A stretch of DNA of 64,000 nucleotides from Paenibacillus antri (GCF_005765165.1 NZ_VCIW01000015.1:62001-126000), one strand, 5' to 3'. Shown: positions 50,568 to 62,598, counted from the stretch's first letter. Made by a program: numbers and translations. Notes: generated by a model not told the origin, from the sequence alone.

Positions 50568-50630
50568 CGGCATACGCGCGAAGCGGATCCGGCCTTGCCG
50601 GCCGGGTTCGTTCGTATGCCGTTCGGTTTT
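50568..50630 (+). terminator. Terminator of ylmC
   Basis: CGGCATACG at 50568-50576 pairs with CGTATGCCG at 50613-50621, enclosing a second hairpin (CCGGCC…GGCCGG), followed by TTCGGTTTT. Confidence 0.65.
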
Positions 50631-50631
50631 G

Positions 50632-50640
50632 TGATACACT
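50632..50640 (+). promoter_or_regulatory. Extended -10 promoter of the pgeF-ylmE-sepF-ylmG-ylmH operon
   Basis: TG, one base, then TACACT at 50635-50640, about 50 bases before pgeF. No clear -35. Confidence 0.5.
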
Positions 50641-50690
50641 GTTGAAAACCGCGTTGCGTATCGAACCGCTTCGAGGACGGAGGGATGAAC

Positions 50691-51524
50691 ATGGCCGAGG
50701 CATGGCGCGAACCGCTCGAGCTGCGCCCGTCGGACGATGGCGCGACGTTGTTTCGTTGGCGCTCTTGGGAAGAGAAGTTTCCTTGGCTGAGCGCCGGCTT
50801 CTCGTCGCGCCGCGGCGGCGTCAGCGGCGAACCCTGGGGCAGCCTGAACTGCGGGCTGCACGTCGGCGACAACGACGACGATGTCGCGGAAAACCGCCGC
50901 CGCGTGGCGGAGGCCGCGGGCTTCGACTTTCGGCGCTGGACGTGCGCCGAGCAAGTGCACGGCGTCGCCGTGGCCGTCGTCGCAGAGGCGGAGGCCGGCG
51001 CCGGACGTCTCGTACGGGACGACGCGCTGCCGTCGAAGGACGCCCTCGTTACGGACGTCCCCGGCGTCATGCTGAACGCGTTCTACGCCGATTGCGTCCC
51101 GATCTGGTTCGTCGACCCGGTCCGCCGGGCGGTCGGCGTCGCGCACGCCGGTTGGCGCGGCGCGGTCGCCGATGTCGCCGGCGAGACGGTGCGCGCCATG
51201 ACGCGCGCCTACGGCTCCGAACCGTCGGAGCTGCTCGCCGCGATCGGGCCGTCGATCCGCGGCTGCTGCTACGAGGTGGACGATCAAGTCGCGAAGCATA
51301 TTCCGGAAGGCAGCGAATCGATCAAGCCGTCCGCCTCCCCAGGACGGTATTTGCTCGATTTAGCAATTTTCAATCGACAAAAGCTGACAGAAGCAGGAAT
51401 TTTGGCGAATCATATCGAAATAACACAATATTGCACCAGCTGCCGGACGGATTTGTTCTTCTCCCACCGGAAGGAGAACGGCCGAACCGGACGGATGACA
51501 GCGTGGATCGCGCGGAAAGAGTGA
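50691..51524 (+). CDS. pgeF: Peptidoglycan editing factor PgeF (YlmD; laccase-domain/LACC1 family)
   Basis: The 277-residue protein has SRRGGVSGEPWGSLNCGLHVGDN (about 40-62), the Cys-bearing DCVPIWFVD (near 143-151), HAGWRG (near 160-165) and GPSIRGCCYEV (near 190-200), the metal- and nucleoside-binding motifs of the family. PgeF removes mis-incorporated serine-containing muropeptide precursors in E. coli; LACC1 relatives act on purine nucleosides. ATG 50691 is preferred over 50685 because GGAGGG at 50679-50684 is 6 bases ahead. Confidence 0.9.
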   Translation: MAEAWREPLELRPSDDGATLFRWRSWEEKFPWLSAGFSSRRGGVSGEPWGSLNCGLHVGDNDDDVAENRRRVAEAAGFDFRRWTCAEQVHGVAVAVVAEAEAGAGRLVRDDALPSKDALVTDVPGVMLNAFYADCVPIWFVDPVRRAVGVAHAGWRGAVADVAGETVRAMTRAYGSEPSELLAAIGPSIRGCCYEVDDQVAKHIPEGSESIKPSASPGRYLLDLAIFNRQKLTEAGILANHIEITQYCTSCRTDLFFSHRKENGRTGRMTAWIARKE

Positions 51525-51536
51525 GGTGACGCGGTC

Positions 51537-52229
51537 GTGAACCGATCGCTGCGGGAAGCCGCCGACGAGGTCGAACGCCGGATCGCGTACGCCTGCGCAA
51601 GAAGCGGCAGGCGACGCGAAGAAGTGAACGTGATCGCCGTAACGAAATACGTCTCGTTGGAACGAACGATCGAGGCGATCGAAGCGGGGTATCCGAACGT
51701 CGGCGAGAATCGCTGGCAGGACGCCAAGGAGAAGTGGGAAGCGCTGCAAGGACGGCCGGACGTCGTCTGGCATTTCATCGGCCATCTGCAGACGAACAAG
51801 GTGAAGGACGTGCTGGGACGCTTCTCGACGGTACATTCCTTGGATCGATGGTCGCTTGCGGAGGAGCTGCAGAAGAAGGCGAAGCGGCTCGGCATCGTCG
51901 TTCCGTGCTTCGTTCAACTGAACGTATCCGGCGAGCAGACGAAATACGGCCTTGCGCCGGGCGAGCTCCGGTCGTTCTTATCGAAGCTGACCGCGTGCGA
52001 CGCGATCGACGTCGTCGGTTTGATGACGATGGCGCCGCACGAGGAAGATCCGGAGCGGACAAGACCCGTGTTCAAGGCGCTTCGCGAGCTGCGGGACGAG
52101 GCTAATGCGAAGGGCTCGTACGGCAAGCCGATCGAGCATCTTTCGATGGGCATGTCGAACGACTTCGAGATCGCCGTAGAAGAAGGCGCTACGTGGATCC
52201 GATTGGGATCCACTCTTGTGGGAAAATAA
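51537..52229 (+). CDS. ylmE: YggS-family pyridoxal phosphate homeostasis protein
   Basis: The 230-residue TIM-barrel protein has the PLP lysine in [34 protein letters not shown] (Lys near 37), [15 protein letters not shown] (about 80-94), HSLDR, and the phosphate site [27 protein letters not shown]. It buffers PLP. GTG 51537 lies 12 bases behind pgeF with GTGAGGTGA as ribosome site. Confidence 0.94.
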   Translation: MNRSLREAADEVERRIAYACARSGRRREEVNVIAVTKYVSLERTIEAIEAGYPNVGENRWQDAKEKWEALQGRPDVVWHFIGHLQTNKVKDVLGRFSTVHSLDRWSLAEELQKKAKRLGIVVPCFVQLNVSGEQTKYGLAPGELRSFLSKLTACDAIDVVGLMTMAPHEEDPERTRPVFKALRELRDEANAKGSYGKPIEHLSMGMSNDFEIAVEEGATWIRLGSTLVGK

Positions 52230-52266
52230 CGATAACAAGGTAAAGGATAGTCGGGGAGGACTAGCA

Positions 52267-52707
52267 ATGGGTATGATGAACCGTATTTTTAATTTTCTCG
52301 GACTGCAAGAGGAAGAAGAGGTCGCGGAACGCGAGCCGGCGTACGAAGCTCACGATGAATCCGAGCGGGAGCGGGATCGGGAACGCGAAACCGGCGAATA
52401 TCGAAAGGTGAAAAATAACGTCGTCTCGCTGCATGCCCAAAAATCTTCGAAACTTGTGCTGTGCGAGCCTCGTAATTATGAGGAGACGCAAGATATCGCG
52501 GATCACCTGCGTTCGCGCCGCGCGATCTTGGTGAACTTGCAGCGGGTGCGCCCGGAGCAAGCGATGCGCATCGTCGATTTCTTAAGCGGCACGGTGTACG
52601 CGCTCAACGGCGCGATCTCCAAAGTCGGTCCGAACATCTTCGTATGCACGCCGGACTCCGTCGAGATTCAAGGCGTCATCTCCGACATGATGAACGACAA
52701 TACATAG
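52267..52707 (+). CDS. sepF: Cell division protein SepF
   Basis: The 146-residue protein has the membrane-binding amphipathic N-terminus ([19 protein letters not shown]), a charged linker with [17 protein letters not shown], and the ring-forming domain ([51 protein letters not shown], in pieces). SepF bundles FtsZ filaments and tethers them to the membrane. ATG 52267 follows GGGGAGGA; the frame is open upstream over the ylmE end only. Confidence 0.94.
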   Translation: MGMMNRIFNFLGLQEEEEVAEREPAYEAHDESERERDRERETGEYRKVKNNVVSLHAQKSSKLVLCEPRNYEETQDIADHLRSRRAILVNLQRVRPEQAMRIVDFLSGTVYALNGAISKVGPNIFVCTPDSVEIQGVISDMMNDNT

Positions 52708-52730
52708 AACAGAATTGAGGTGGCGGGACG

Positions 52731-53009
52731 TTGTTGGAATACCAGATTAGTTCCCTCGTTTGGACGCTGTATAACATTTACTTCTACATGATTATCGCGT
52801 ACGTCTTGCTGTCTTGGGTGCCGAACGCCAGGGACAGCTTCATCGGCCAGTTGCTCGGACGCGTGACGGAACCGTACCTCGGGATATTCCGCAAATTCAT
52901 CCCGGCGATCGGCGGCGTCATCGACATCTCCCCGATCGTAGCGATCTTCGCCCTTCGGTTTATCGCCTTAGGCGTTGAAGCGGTCATCCTGTTTTTGATT
53001 CCGGGCTGA
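52731..53009 (+). CDS. ylmG: YggT-family membrane protein (YlmG)
   Basis: The 92-residue protein has two membrane helices and the YggT motif SWVPNARDSFIGQLLGRVTEPYLGIFRKFIP between them. The start is TTG 52731 behind GAGGTGG. Bacterial YggT proteins are linked to division and osmotic tolerance; chloroplast homologues affect nucleoid distribution. Confidence 0.9.
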   Translation: MLEYQISSLVWTLYNIYFYMIIAYVLLSWVPNARDSFIGQLLGRVTEPYLGIFRKFIPAIGGVIDISPIVAIFALRFIALGVEAVILFLIPG

Positions 53010-53010
53010 T

Positions 53011-53793
53011 ATGCGATCGATTCCTTACGAGCACTTCCATCCCGACGAGAAGTCGTTCGTCGACAGAGCCGCCGAGTGGATCGAGGATGCGGCCGTACGC
53101 AAGCAAGTGAAGCGAACGGACTTCCTCGATCCGAGACAGGCGTTCATCGTCGAGTCGCTCGCGAACCGTACGGACGACGCGCTCGTTCGAACGGACGGCG
53201 GATACGCGGAGGCGGAGCGGCGACGCGCGATCGTTACGCCGGACTTCCTCGATCCGATCTACAAACCGATCGGGATCGTCGTACTATCGGTAACGAGCGA
53301 GGACGAGCGCGTCTCCGAGCTCGAGCACGGCGACTATTTGGGCGCGATTCTCGGCCTCGGCATCAAACGCGATAAAATCGGCGACATCCACGTGCACGAG
53401 TGGGGCTCCCACATTCTCGTCGCGGAAGAGATGGCGCCTTTCTTCTCTCTTCATCTGTCGCAAGTCGGCCGCACGCACGTGTTCACCGAGCTGTTGCCCG
53501 CGGACAAGCTCATCGCGGCCGAATCGGCGTTCGAAGAGATGTTTTGCACGGTCGCGTCGATGCGGCTCGACGGCGTCGTCGGCGAGGCGACGCGCCTCTC
53601 CCGCGCCAAAGCGGCCGCACCGATTCAGGCGGGGCGATGCAAGGTGAATTGGAAGGTCGAGGAGGACCCTTCTCGGCAAGTGAAGGAGGGAGACGTCGTC
53701 TCCTTGCAAGGCTTCGGCAGGTTTAAGATCTTGTCCGTGGACGGCGTTTCGAAGTCGGGGCGCATCCGTCTGAAAATCGGGAAATTTGCGTAA
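53011..53793 (+). CDS. ylmH: RNA-binding protein YlmH with S4 domain
   Basis: The 260-residue protein has an N-terminal domain with FLDPRQAFIVESLANRTDDALVRTDGGYAEAERRRAIV (in pieces, about 35-73), a GIKRDKIGDIHV middle (about 115-126), and a C-terminal S4 RNA-binding domain (LDGVVGEATRLSRAKAAAPIQAGRCKVNWKVEEDPSRQVKEGDVVSLQGFGRF, in pieces). YlmH relatives rescue stalled ribosomes by binding 50S-peptidyl-tRNA complexes. It begins one base after ylmG. Confidence 0.93.
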   Translation: MRSIPYEHFHPDEKSFVDRAAEWIEDAAVRKQVKRTDFLDPRQAFIVESLANRTDDALVRTDGGYAEAERRRAIVTPDFLDPIYKPIGIVVLSVTSEDERVSELEHGDYLGAILGLGIKRDKIGDIHVHEWGSHILVAEEMAPFFSLHLSQVGRTHVFTELLPADKLIAAESAFEEMFCTVASMRLDGVVGEATRLSRAKAAAPIQAGRCKVNWKVEEDPSRQVKEGDVVSLQGFGRFKILSVDGVSKSGRIRLKIGKFA

Positions 53794-53884
53794 CCGTGCA
53801 GGAATCGGGCGCTTTATGTCGAAATCGTATCGCTAGCGACTTATTCCATATTAAGGTTCGTTCAATGCATTCAGGAGGTGCACC

Positions 53885-54385
53885 ATGCCCTTAACGCCGC
53901 TCGATATCCACAATAAAGAATTTAGCAGACGACTTCGGGGTTACGACGAGGACGAGGTGAACGAGTTTCTCGACCAAGTCATTAAAGATTACGAAGCTTT
54001 GATTCGGGAAAACAAGGAGCTTCAATCCCAGCTTCAAGCGCAGTCGGAGAAGCTCGGCCACTTCTCGAACATCGAGGAGACGCTGTCGAAGACGATCATC
54101 GTAGCGCAAGAGGCGGCCGACGAAGTGAAGTCGAACGCGAAGAAGGAAGCGCAGCTGATCATTCGCGAAGCCGAGAAGAACGCGGATCGCATCGTGAACG
54201 AAGCGCTCGCGAAGTCGCGCAAGGTGGCGCTCGAAACCGAGGAGCTCAAGAAGCAGGCTTCGATCTATCGGACGCGCTTCAAGACGTTGATCGAGGCGCA
54301 GCTCGAGATGCTCGGCCACGACAGCTGGGACACGCTCGAGTCGAATCCGGCGCTCCATTCGGCCTCAGGCGACCTCAATCGCTGA
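53885..54385 (+). CDS. divIVA: Cell division/polarity protein DivIVA
   Basis: The 166-residue protein has the membrane-curvature-binding N-terminus ([40 protein letters not shown], in pieces; Arg18-type basic patch) and a long coiled coil to about residue 150. It marks poles and septa, guides MinCD and anchors the chromosome in sporulation. AGGAGGTG precedes ATG 53885. Confidence 0.95.
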   Translation: MPLTPLDIHNKEFSRRLRGYDEDEVNEFLDQVIKDYEALIRENKELQSQLQAQSEKLGHFSNIEETLSKTIIVAQEAADEVKSNAKKEAQLIIREAEKNADRIVNEALAKSRKVALETEELKKQASIYRTRFKTLIEAQLEMLGHDSWDTLESNPALHSASGDLNR

Positions 54386-54389
54386 CCCA

Positions 54390-54418
54390 TTGATTTCCCG
54401 TCGGAATTCTGATATTGT
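54390..54418 (+). promoter_or_regulatory. Sigma-A promoter of ileS
   Basis: TTGATT at 54390-54395 and TATTGT at 54413-54418, 17 bases apart, placing transcription start near 54425 at the head of the T-box leader. Confidence 0.65.
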
Positions 54419-54439
54419 ATATGCAATTCAATGATTGAC

Positions 54440-54705
54440 ACCCAAAGCGTAGAATGGAACGAGTACGTCGCAAGCGTCATCCCAGAGAGCCGGGGGCAGG
54501 TGAAAGCCCGGCGTTGACGATCGGCGGAAAATCATCCAGGAGCGCTCGGCCGAACGCGTATCGTCGCAAGTAGCCCGAGCCGGTTCATCCCGTTACCGAT
54601 GACAGAGTGGTCGAGGGCTTGTCATGCATTTCGTTATGCCTCGATCATAAGGGTGGTACCACGAAACCGAAACTTTTCGTCCCTTGGGCGGAAAGTTTTT
54701 TTGCG
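54440..54705 (+). promoter_or_regulatory. T-box riboswitch controlling ileS
   Basis: Stem I contains the AGAGAGC and GGTGAAAG pieces (54484-54505). A likely specifier ATC (isoleucine) lies at 54531-54536 in GAAAATCATCC. The T-box AGGGTGGTACCACG is at 54650-54663. A terminator (AACTTTTCGTCCC with GGGCGGAAAGTT at 54671-54697, then TTTTTTT) follows. Uncharged tRNA-Ile would pair with specifier and T-box and favour read-through into ileS. It fills most of the 354-base gap behind divIVA. Confidence 0.92.
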
Positions 54706-54739
54706 TTTTCAGGAAAGTAATCGAAAGGTGGAGTTCAAG

Positions 54740-57517
<2,778 letters not shown>

Positions 57518-57528
57518 GGAGTGAGGGC

Positions 57529-57828
57529 ATGGCGACGGCCGACAAGGTGCAACATCAAGTCGAACGGATCGCGGATCATCTGGAGCGGGTGCAGCTGGCG
57601 GAATACGTACAGCTGCTCAATTCTCCCCGGAAGCTGATCGTAAGCAACTTGATCGCGGGTACGGCCCGGGGGGTGGGCATCGCGATCGGCGTCACGATCT
57701 TCTCGGCGACGATCGTCTATGTACTTCGCCAGATCGGGGCGTTGGATTTGCCCATCATCGGGCATTACATCGCCGATCTGGTCGAGTCGGTGCAGGCGCA
57801 TATGAGCGGCGGCGGCTTTTACTATTAG
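57529..57828 (+). CDS. DUF5665 family membrane protein
   Basis: The 99-residue protein has an amphipathic N-terminal helix (HQVERIADHLERVQLAEYVQLLNSPRKLIVSNLIAGTARGVG, in pieces), one membrane helix (about 48-70) and a Gly/Tyr tail. The segment LNSPRKLIxxNxxAGxARG matches DUF5665. Function unknown. It follows ileS by 11 bases; its stop overlaps that of the convergent gene by 4 bases. Confidence 0.8.
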   Translation: MATADKVQHQVERIADHLERVQLAEYVQLLNSPRKLIVSNLIAGTARGVGIAIGVTIFSATIVYVLRQIGALDLPIIGHYIADLVESVQAHMSGGGFYY

Positions 57829-58571
57829 TAATAGCCGTCCGTCAGCTCATCGTCGTCCTCGCGGGCGTCGGGCTCGAGCAGTCCGAAGCCTTCGCCATGC
57901 TCCATATATTTTTGATACACGTCGTTCCGGACGAAGGTTACGTTATTGCCGTATATGTCGGTAGCTAAGAAGCTCTCGAGCGGCTCGACGTAACCTTCGT
58001 TTTCGTCCGACTCGATTTCCATATCGTTATAGTCGGTGTTGTCCCGGCCTTCCTGCATCGCCGGCGTGTTCGAGGTTCCCCAGCGCTCGACGATCTGCCA
58101 TGCGTCCTCCCCGTCGAACTGCGTGGTGTCGTCATGGTCCATATCGGAACGCATCGCCGGGGCGAGGAACTTCTCCTCGAGCGGGCGCCGGAACGACGTA
58201 TCGTCGTCGGGCACGTGCTTCACGCAATATTCGGCGGACGGCAGCGCCTGCAGACGTTCGAGCGGGATCGGCTCCCCGCATTTCAGACAACGGCCGTACG
58301 TGCCGGCGTCCATGCGGGCGAGGGCGGCTTCGGCCTTTTCCAACTGGTGTTCCCACAATTCGGCGAGCGCCAAATCTTTGCCCCGTTCAAACATCTCGCT
58401 GCCGATGTCGCCGGGATGGTTGTCGACGAGCGAGAGCTCGCCCAACTCGATGCCCATGGGCTCGTTCATGCCGAATTTATCGCTGCGTTCGAGGCGGCTT
58501 GCGATTTCGTCTCGTTCGCGAGTGAGATCGCCACGCAATTTTTCGATTTGCGTCGGTTGCAAATGCTTCAT
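57825..58571 (-). CDS. yteA: YteA-like sporulation protein with DksA/TraR-type zinc finger
   Basis: The 248-residue protein has a coiled N-terminal part (MKHLQPTQIEKLRGDLTRERDEIASRLE), DNHPGDIGSEMFERGKDLALAELWEHQLEKAEAALARMDAGTYGRC (in pieces, about 50-95) and a partial zinc finger (CLKCGEPIPLERLQALPSAEYC), as in Bacillus YteA, which is made in sporulation. A long acidic C-terminal part ends DDDELTDGYY. AAGGAGACC precedes the ATG at 58571; the open frame upstream adds 23 residues without support. Confidence 0.87.
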   Translation of the reverse strand: MKHLQPTQIEKLRGDLTRERDEIASRLERSDKFGMNEPMGIELGELSLVDNHPGDIGSEMFERGKDLALAELWEHQLEKAEAALARMDAGTYGRCLKCGEPIPLERLQALPSAEYCVKHVPDDDTSFRRPLEEKFLAPAMRSDMDHDDTTQFDGEDAWQIVERWGTSNTPAMQEGRDNTDYNDMEIESDENEGYVEPLESFLATDIYGNNVTFVRNDVYQKYMEHGEGFGLLEPDAREDDDELTDGYY

Positions 58572-58685
58572 GGCTGCGGTCTCCTTCTCCTCGGTAGTAA
58601 CGTTATGGTTTGCGGGGAGGGAACGTTTTACGAGCGGCAAATGCTAGGCGGACTGCTACATTCGTGGACGTTCTGGGGAATGCTA

Positions 58686-58694
58686 TGGTACAAT
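58686..58694 (+). promoter_or_regulatory. Extended -10 promoter of lspA
   Basis: TGG followed by TACAAT at 58689-58694, about 40 bases before lspA; -35 weak. Confidence 0.55.
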
Positions 58695-58734
58695 GACGGT
58701 TGGAATTCGACGATTCCGACAGGAGGTTCGGACT

Positions 58735-59247
58735 TTGATCTACTGGTTGATTGCGCTCGTCGTGTTACTGCTCGATCAATGGTCCAAGTGGCTCGTCGCC
58801 ACGCGAATGGACCTTGGACAAGTCATCCCGGTGCTGGGCGACTTCTTTATGCTGACGTCTCACCGGAACCGCGGCGCGGCTTGGGGGATCTTGCAAGGCC
58901 AACGATGGTTCTTCGTCGTCGTCACGATCGTCGTCGTGATCGGCATCGTGTATTATTTGGTGCGTACGATTCGCGAAGGGCGACGGCTGATGCCGCTCGC
59001 GCTGTCGCTGCTGCTCGGCGGCGCGCTCGGGAACTTCATCGACCGCGTCCGGATGGGCGAGGTCGTCGACTTCTTTCACTTCGTCTTCGACTTCCGCGCC
59101 ATCGGCATCAATTTCGTGTACGATTTCCCGATTTTTAACGTAGCGGATGCGGGCATCAGCGTGGGCATCGCGCTCATCTTCGTGGACACCTTGTTGGAAG
59201 CGCGCCGCGAGAAACGGAGGTTAGCCCATGATTCCGTCAACGGATGA
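58735..59247 (+). CDS. lspA: Signal peptidase II (lipoprotein signal peptidase)
   Basis: The 170-residue protein has four membrane helices and the LspA motifs: DQWSKWLVA (about 15-23), NRGAAWGILQ (about 46-55), GNFIDRVRMGEVVDFF (about 100-115, first Asp) and FNVADAGISVG (about 136-146, second Asp). It cleaves lipoprotein signals after lipidation and serves the lipoproteins in this window (OppA, DUF4349, YhcN, 10812 gene). TTG 58735 has AGGAGG at 58721-58726; the longer frame from 58693 overlaps the promoter. Confidence 0.95.
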   Translation: MIYWLIALVVLLLDQWSKWLVATRMDLGQVIPVLGDFFMLTSHRNRGAAWGILQGQRWFFVVVTIVVVIGIVYYLVRTIREGRRLMPLALSLLLGGALGNFIDRVRMGEVVDFFHFVFDFRAIGINFVYDFPIFNVADAGISVGIALIFVDTLLEARREKRRLAHDSVNG

Positions 59248-60166
59248 TATCGAAACGTTCGGCATCGAGATCGGATCGGACGAGGCGGGACAGCGGATCG
59301 ACAAGCTGTTGGCCGACGCGCTCGAAGACGTCTCGCGGTCGCAGCTGCAGGATTGGATTCGAGACGGGCATGTGCTCGTGAACGGCGCCGCGGTAAAGCC
59401 GAATTATAAGGTAGCGGTTAGCGACGAAGTCGTCGTCCGCCCGCCCGATCCGGCGCCGACCGAGCTCGTGCCGGAGAACATCCCGTTGGATGTCGTCTAC
59501 GAGGACGGCGACGTCATCGTCGTGAACAAGCCGCGGGGCATGGTAGTCCATCCCGCCGTCGGGCATCCGAGCGGAACGCTTGTGAACGCCTTGATGTATC
59601 ATTGTAAGGATTTATCGGGCATCAACGGCGAAATTCGCCCGGGGATCGTGCACCGGATCGACAAGGACACTTCCGGTCTGCTGATGGCGGCGAAGAACGA
59701 CGTCGCCCATACGTCGCTCGCCGCGCAGCTCAAGGAGCACTCCGTGACGAGACGGTATGTCGCCGTCGTACACGGCGTGCTGGAGCACGACCAAGGCACG
59801 GTGGACGCGCCGATCGGACGGGATCCGCAGGATCGGAAGCTGTTCACGGTAACCGACAAGGGCGCGCGTCATGCGGTGACCCACTTCGTGGTAACCGAGC
59901 GGTTTCCGGAATTCACGGTGCTCGAGCTGCTGTTGGAAACCGGACGCACGCATCAGATTCGCGTCCACATGAAGTTCATCGGACACCCGTTGGTCGGAGA
60001 CCCGGTGTACGGCCGATCCAAGGGACGGGCGATGGAAGTGCCGGGACAAGCTTTGCATGCAGCCGTTCTCGGCTTTACCCATCCGCGAACGGGCGAACGT
60101 CTCACGTTCGAGGCGCCGCTGCCGAGCGAGATGCAGTCGTTCATCGAGCAGTTACGTTTAATGTAG
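59228..60166 (+). CDS. RluD-family 23S rRNA pseudouridine synthase
   Basis: The 312-residue enzyme has an N-terminal S4 domain ([31 protein letters not shown], in pieces) and the RluA/D catalytic motif [17 protein letters not shown] (Asp near 144). [10 protein letters not shown] follows. It overlaps lspA by 20 bases, as ylyB follows lspA in Bacillus. Exact target uridines unknown. Confidence 0.92.
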   Translation: MIPSTDDIETFGIEIGSDEAGQRIDKLLADALEDVSRSQLQDWIRDGHVLVNGAAVKPNYKVAVSDEVVVRPPDPAPTELVPENIPLDVVYEDGDVIVVNKPRGMVVHPAVGHPSGTLVNALMYHCKDLSGINGEIRPGIVHRIDKDTSGLLMAAKNDVAHTSLAAQLKEHSVTRRYVAVVHGVLEHDQGTVDAPIGRDPQDRKLFTVTDKGARHAVTHFVVTERFPEFTVLELLLETGRTHQIRVHMKFIGHPLVGDPVYGRSKGRAMEVPGQALHAAVLGFTHPRTGERLTFEAPLPSEMQSFIEQLRLM

Positions 60167-60203
60167 ATTCTCAATATTTACATATCTAGGAGGGCTTTTT
60201 CGC

Positions 60204-60908
60204 ATGGATACGATGGAAATTATTAACTTTATCAAGAACAGCAAGAAAGTAACGCCGGTGAAGGTATACTTCAAGGGCTCGATCGCTTCCGGCGAGCGCG
60301 GCAACGTGAAAGTATTCGACTTCGGCGAAGGCGGCGGCGTCTTGTTCGGCGACTTGGCGGAAGTGCATCCGCTGCTCGAGGCGAACGCTTCGACGATCGA
60401 ATATTACGAGATCGAAAACGACCGCCGCAACTCGGCGATTCCGTTGCTCGACACGAAAAACATTAACGCTCGCATCGAGCCGGGCGCGATCATCCGCGAC
60501 ATGGTCACGATCGGCGACAACGCCGTCATCATGATGGGCGCGTTGCTCAACATCGGCGTCGTCGTCGGCGAAGGCACGATGATCGACATGAACGCGACGC
60601 TCGGCGGCCGCGTCCAAGTCGGCAAGATGTGCCATGTCGGCGCGGGCTCCGTCCTCGCGGGCGTCATCGAGCCGCCGTCCGCGCAGCCGGTCGTCATCGA
60701 AGACGACGTCATGATCGGCGCGAACGCGGTCATTCTTGAAGGCGTGCGCGTCGGCGCGGGCGCCGTCGTCGCCGCAGGCGCCGTCGTCGTCGAAGACGTA
60801 CCGGCGAACGCGGTCGTCGCGGGCGTGCCTGCTCGCATCATCAAGATGGTCGACGACAAGACGAAATCGAAGACGGAAATCATTAAAGAGCTTCGGAACC
60901 TGAAATAA
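60204..60908 (+). CDS. dapH: Tetrahydrodipicolinate N-acetyltransferase
   Basis: The 234-residue enzyme has the DapH N-terminal domain ([22 protein letters not shown]) and a left-handed beta-helix of hexapeptide repeats (about 95-205; [56 protein letters not shown]). It acetylates tetrahydrodipicolinate with acetyl-CoA, the entry to the acetylase branch of DAP/lysine synthesis. AGGAGGG precedes ATG 60204. Confidence 0.95.
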   Translation: MDTMEIINFIKNSKKVTPVKVYFKGSIASGERGNVKVFDFGEGGGVLFGDLAEVHPLLEANASTIEYYEIENDRRNSAIPLLDTKNINARIEPGAIIRDMVTIGDNAVIMMGALLNIGVVVGEGTMIDMNATLGGRVQVGKMCHVGAGSVLAGVIEPPSAQPVVIEDDVMIGANAVILEGVRVGAGAVVAAGAVVVEDVPANAVVAGVPARIIKMVDDKTKSKTEIIKELRNLK

Positions 60909-62065
60909 TGAGCGGGGCGACGACGGCAGGCGAGCTCGATCTGATCGCCATCCGCAGAGCGCTGCACCGCATTCCGGAGCCGGGCTTCGAGGAGTACAAG
61001 ACGCAGCGATTCGTGTTGGACGTCATCGGCCGGTTTCCGTCGGAGCGCATCGAGGTCAAGACGTGGCGCACCGGCGTGCTCGTTCGCGTGAAGGGCCGCG
61101 TCGGCGCGCGCTGCATCGGCTACCGCACGGACATGGACGGGCTCGCGATCGAGGAGGATACGACGTATCCTTTCCGCTCCGAGCATCCGGGCTTCATGCA
61201 CGCCTGCGGCCACGACGTCCATATGTCGATCGCCCTCGGGCTGCTCGCGAACGTGGTCGAGTCGCCCGTGGACGACGATGTCCTCGTCGTCTTCCAGCCG
61301 GCGGAAGAAGGGCCCGGCGGCGCCAAGCCGATGCTCGAGAGCGAAGAGTTTCGCGCATGGAAGCCGGATACGATGCTGGCGTTGCATATCGCGCCGGAAT
61401 ATCCGGTCGGTACGATCGCTACGCGTCCCGGCACGCTGTTCGCGAACACGTCCGAGCTGTTCATCGATCTGAAGGGCGTCGGCGGTCATGCGGCGTTCCC
61501 GCATCGGACGAACGATACGATCGTCGCGGCGGCTTCGCTGATCCTGCAGCTGCAGACGATCGTATCGCGCAACGTAAACCCGTTGGAATCGGCGGTCGTG
61601 ACGCTCGGGGTCATTCAAGGCGGGACGCGGCAAAACATCATCGCCGAGAACGTCCGACTCGAAGGGACGATCCGAACGTTGTCGGAGGGCTCGATGCCGG
61701 CGGTGAAGGCGCGGATCGAAGCGTTATTGGCCGGCCTTGAGGCCGGATTCGGGGTCGCGGCGAAACTGGATTACGGTTCGAATTATTTTCAAGTGTTTAA
61801 CCACGAGGCGGTGACGGCTTCGTTCATGCGGTGGGTTCGGGAAGAGATGCCGGACGTGCGCTTGATCGAATGCGACGCGGCGATGACGGGAGAGGACTTC
61901 GGGTATTTCTTGAAGGACATTCCCGGGTTCATGTTTTGGCTCGGCGTCGACACGCCTTACGGGCTGCATCATGCGAAGATCGAACCGAGCGAGGAAGCGA
62001 TCGGCGTGGCGGTGCGCTTGATGAGCTCTTATATTCGGAAAATGGGAACCTCCGCGCGATCTTAG
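60908..62065 (+). CDS. N-acetyl-L,L-diaminopimelate deacetylase
   Basis: The 385-residue M20 peptidase-family enzyme has [31 protein letters not shown] (about 70-82), the metal-binding [14 protein letters not shown] (about 95-108), [11 protein letters not shown] (about 130-140) and GEDFGYFL. It starts in the dapH stop (TAATG), as in Bacillus dapH-ykuR, and removes the acetyl group that DapH added. A terminator follows. Confidence 0.92.
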   Translation: MSGATTAGELDLIAIRRALHRIPEPGFEEYKTQRFVLDVIGRFPSERIEVKTWRTGVLVRVKGRVGARCIGYRTDMDGLAIEEDTTYPFRSEHPGFMHACGHDVHMSIALGLLANVVESPVDDDVLVVFQPAEEGPGGAKPMLESEEFRAWKPDTMLALHIAPEYPVGTIATRPGTLFANTSELFIDLKGVGGHAAFPHRTNDTIVAAASLILQLQTIVSRNVNPLESAVVTLGVIQGGTRQNIIAENVRLEGTIRTLSEGSMPAVKARIEALLAGLEAGFGVAAKLDYGSNYFQVFNHEAVTASFMRWVREEMPDVRLIECDAAMTGEDFGYFLKDIPGFMFWLGVDTPYGLHHAKIEPSEEAIGVAVRLMSSYIRKMGTSARS

Positions 62066-62087
62066 GATCGCGTCGGAGGTTTTTTCG
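62049..62087 (+). terminator. Rho-independent terminator of dapH-deacetylase
   Basis: CCTCCGCGCGATC pairs with GATCGCGTCGGAGG around TTAG, followed by TTTTTT. Confidence 0.88.
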
Positions 62088-62122
62088 AGGGCGGGGGAGA
62101 GGCGGGTATTCCTTCGGAGAGT

Positions 62123-62150
62123 CCTTAGCAGCGTTATCCCCGTGGCTCAG
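62123..62150 (-). repeat. 28-nt dispersed repeat, copy 3
   Basis: Starts CCTTAGCAGCGTTATCCC and ends GTGGCTCAG. Same direction as copy 4, 59 bases on. The 595-base gap from 62066 to 62659 holds only these repeats, the 125-bp tandem array and hairpins; I see no gene in it. Confidence 0.85.
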
Positions 62151-62181
62151 CAAGGAGGGGGGTGGTATCTCCCACGTAAGT

Positions 62182-62209
62182 CCTTAGCAGCGTTATCCCG
62201 TCAGGTCAG
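62182..62209 (-). repeat. 28-nt dispersed repeat, copy 4
   Basis: Starts CCTTAGCAGCGTTATCCC and ends CAGGTCAG; the 3' third has diverged. A G-rich hairpin (GGTGG…CCCAC) separates it from copy 3. Confidence 0.8.
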
Positions 62210-62220
62210 AAAGCGGAGGC

Positions 62221-62525
62221 GGAATAGCGCACAATTTGATACTATACCCGGTGATAGCGTCATATTTGAGCTTATTACTAAGGGGACGGTGGAAGGGAGG
62301 CGGGTGAACCGAAGAACGGAGTGCGAAAAGGTGTGCGGGGAGAGCGGAATAGTGCACAATTTGATCCTATACCCGGTGATAGCGTCATTTTTGAGCTTAT
62401 TGCTAAGGGGACGGCGGAGGGGAGGCGGGCGAGCCCAAGTATGGAGCGCGACGAGGTATGCGGGGGAGGTGGAATAGTGGACAATTTGATCTTATTTTCG
62501 GGAATAACGTCATATTTGAGCTTAC
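62221..62525 (+). repeat. 125-bp tandem repeat, about 2.4 copies
   Basis: Units start GGAATAG at 62221, 62346 and 62471: an exact 125-bp period. The best-kept part is the first 60 bases (ACAATTTGAT…GATAGCGTCATWTTTGAGCTTA). The third unit stops near 62525. The period is not a multiple of three and frames through it are unlike each other, so it is not a coding repeat. Confidence 0.88.
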
Positions 62526-62532
62526 CATAAGA

Positions 62533-62574
62533 TCAGTAAAAAAGTGTGTAGAATCCTACTGACCTTTTTACTGA
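62533..62574. repeat. Inverted repeat at the end of the tandem array
   Basis: TCAGTAAAAA at 62533-62542 and TTTTTACTGA at 62565-62574. The right arm runs into repeat copy 5. Confidence 0.6.
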
Positions 62575-62598
62575 GCCGATGGGATAACGCTGCTAAGA
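62571..62598 (+). repeat. 28-nt dispersed repeat, copy 5
   Basis: Starts CTGAGCCGATGGGATAACGC and ends TGCTAAGA. Inverted relative to copies 3 and 4. Confidence 0.85.

Noticed and set aside
54435-54455. TTGACA and TAGAAT in the ileS leader as a promoter
   Set aside because: The spacer is only 9 bases; the pair at 54390-54418 has the correct 17 and lies ahead of stem I.
62142-62530. Open frames of 69-111 codons through the 125-bp tandem repeat
   Set aside because: The period shifts frame each unit, no ribosome sites are present, and the translations are low-complexity Arg/Gly.
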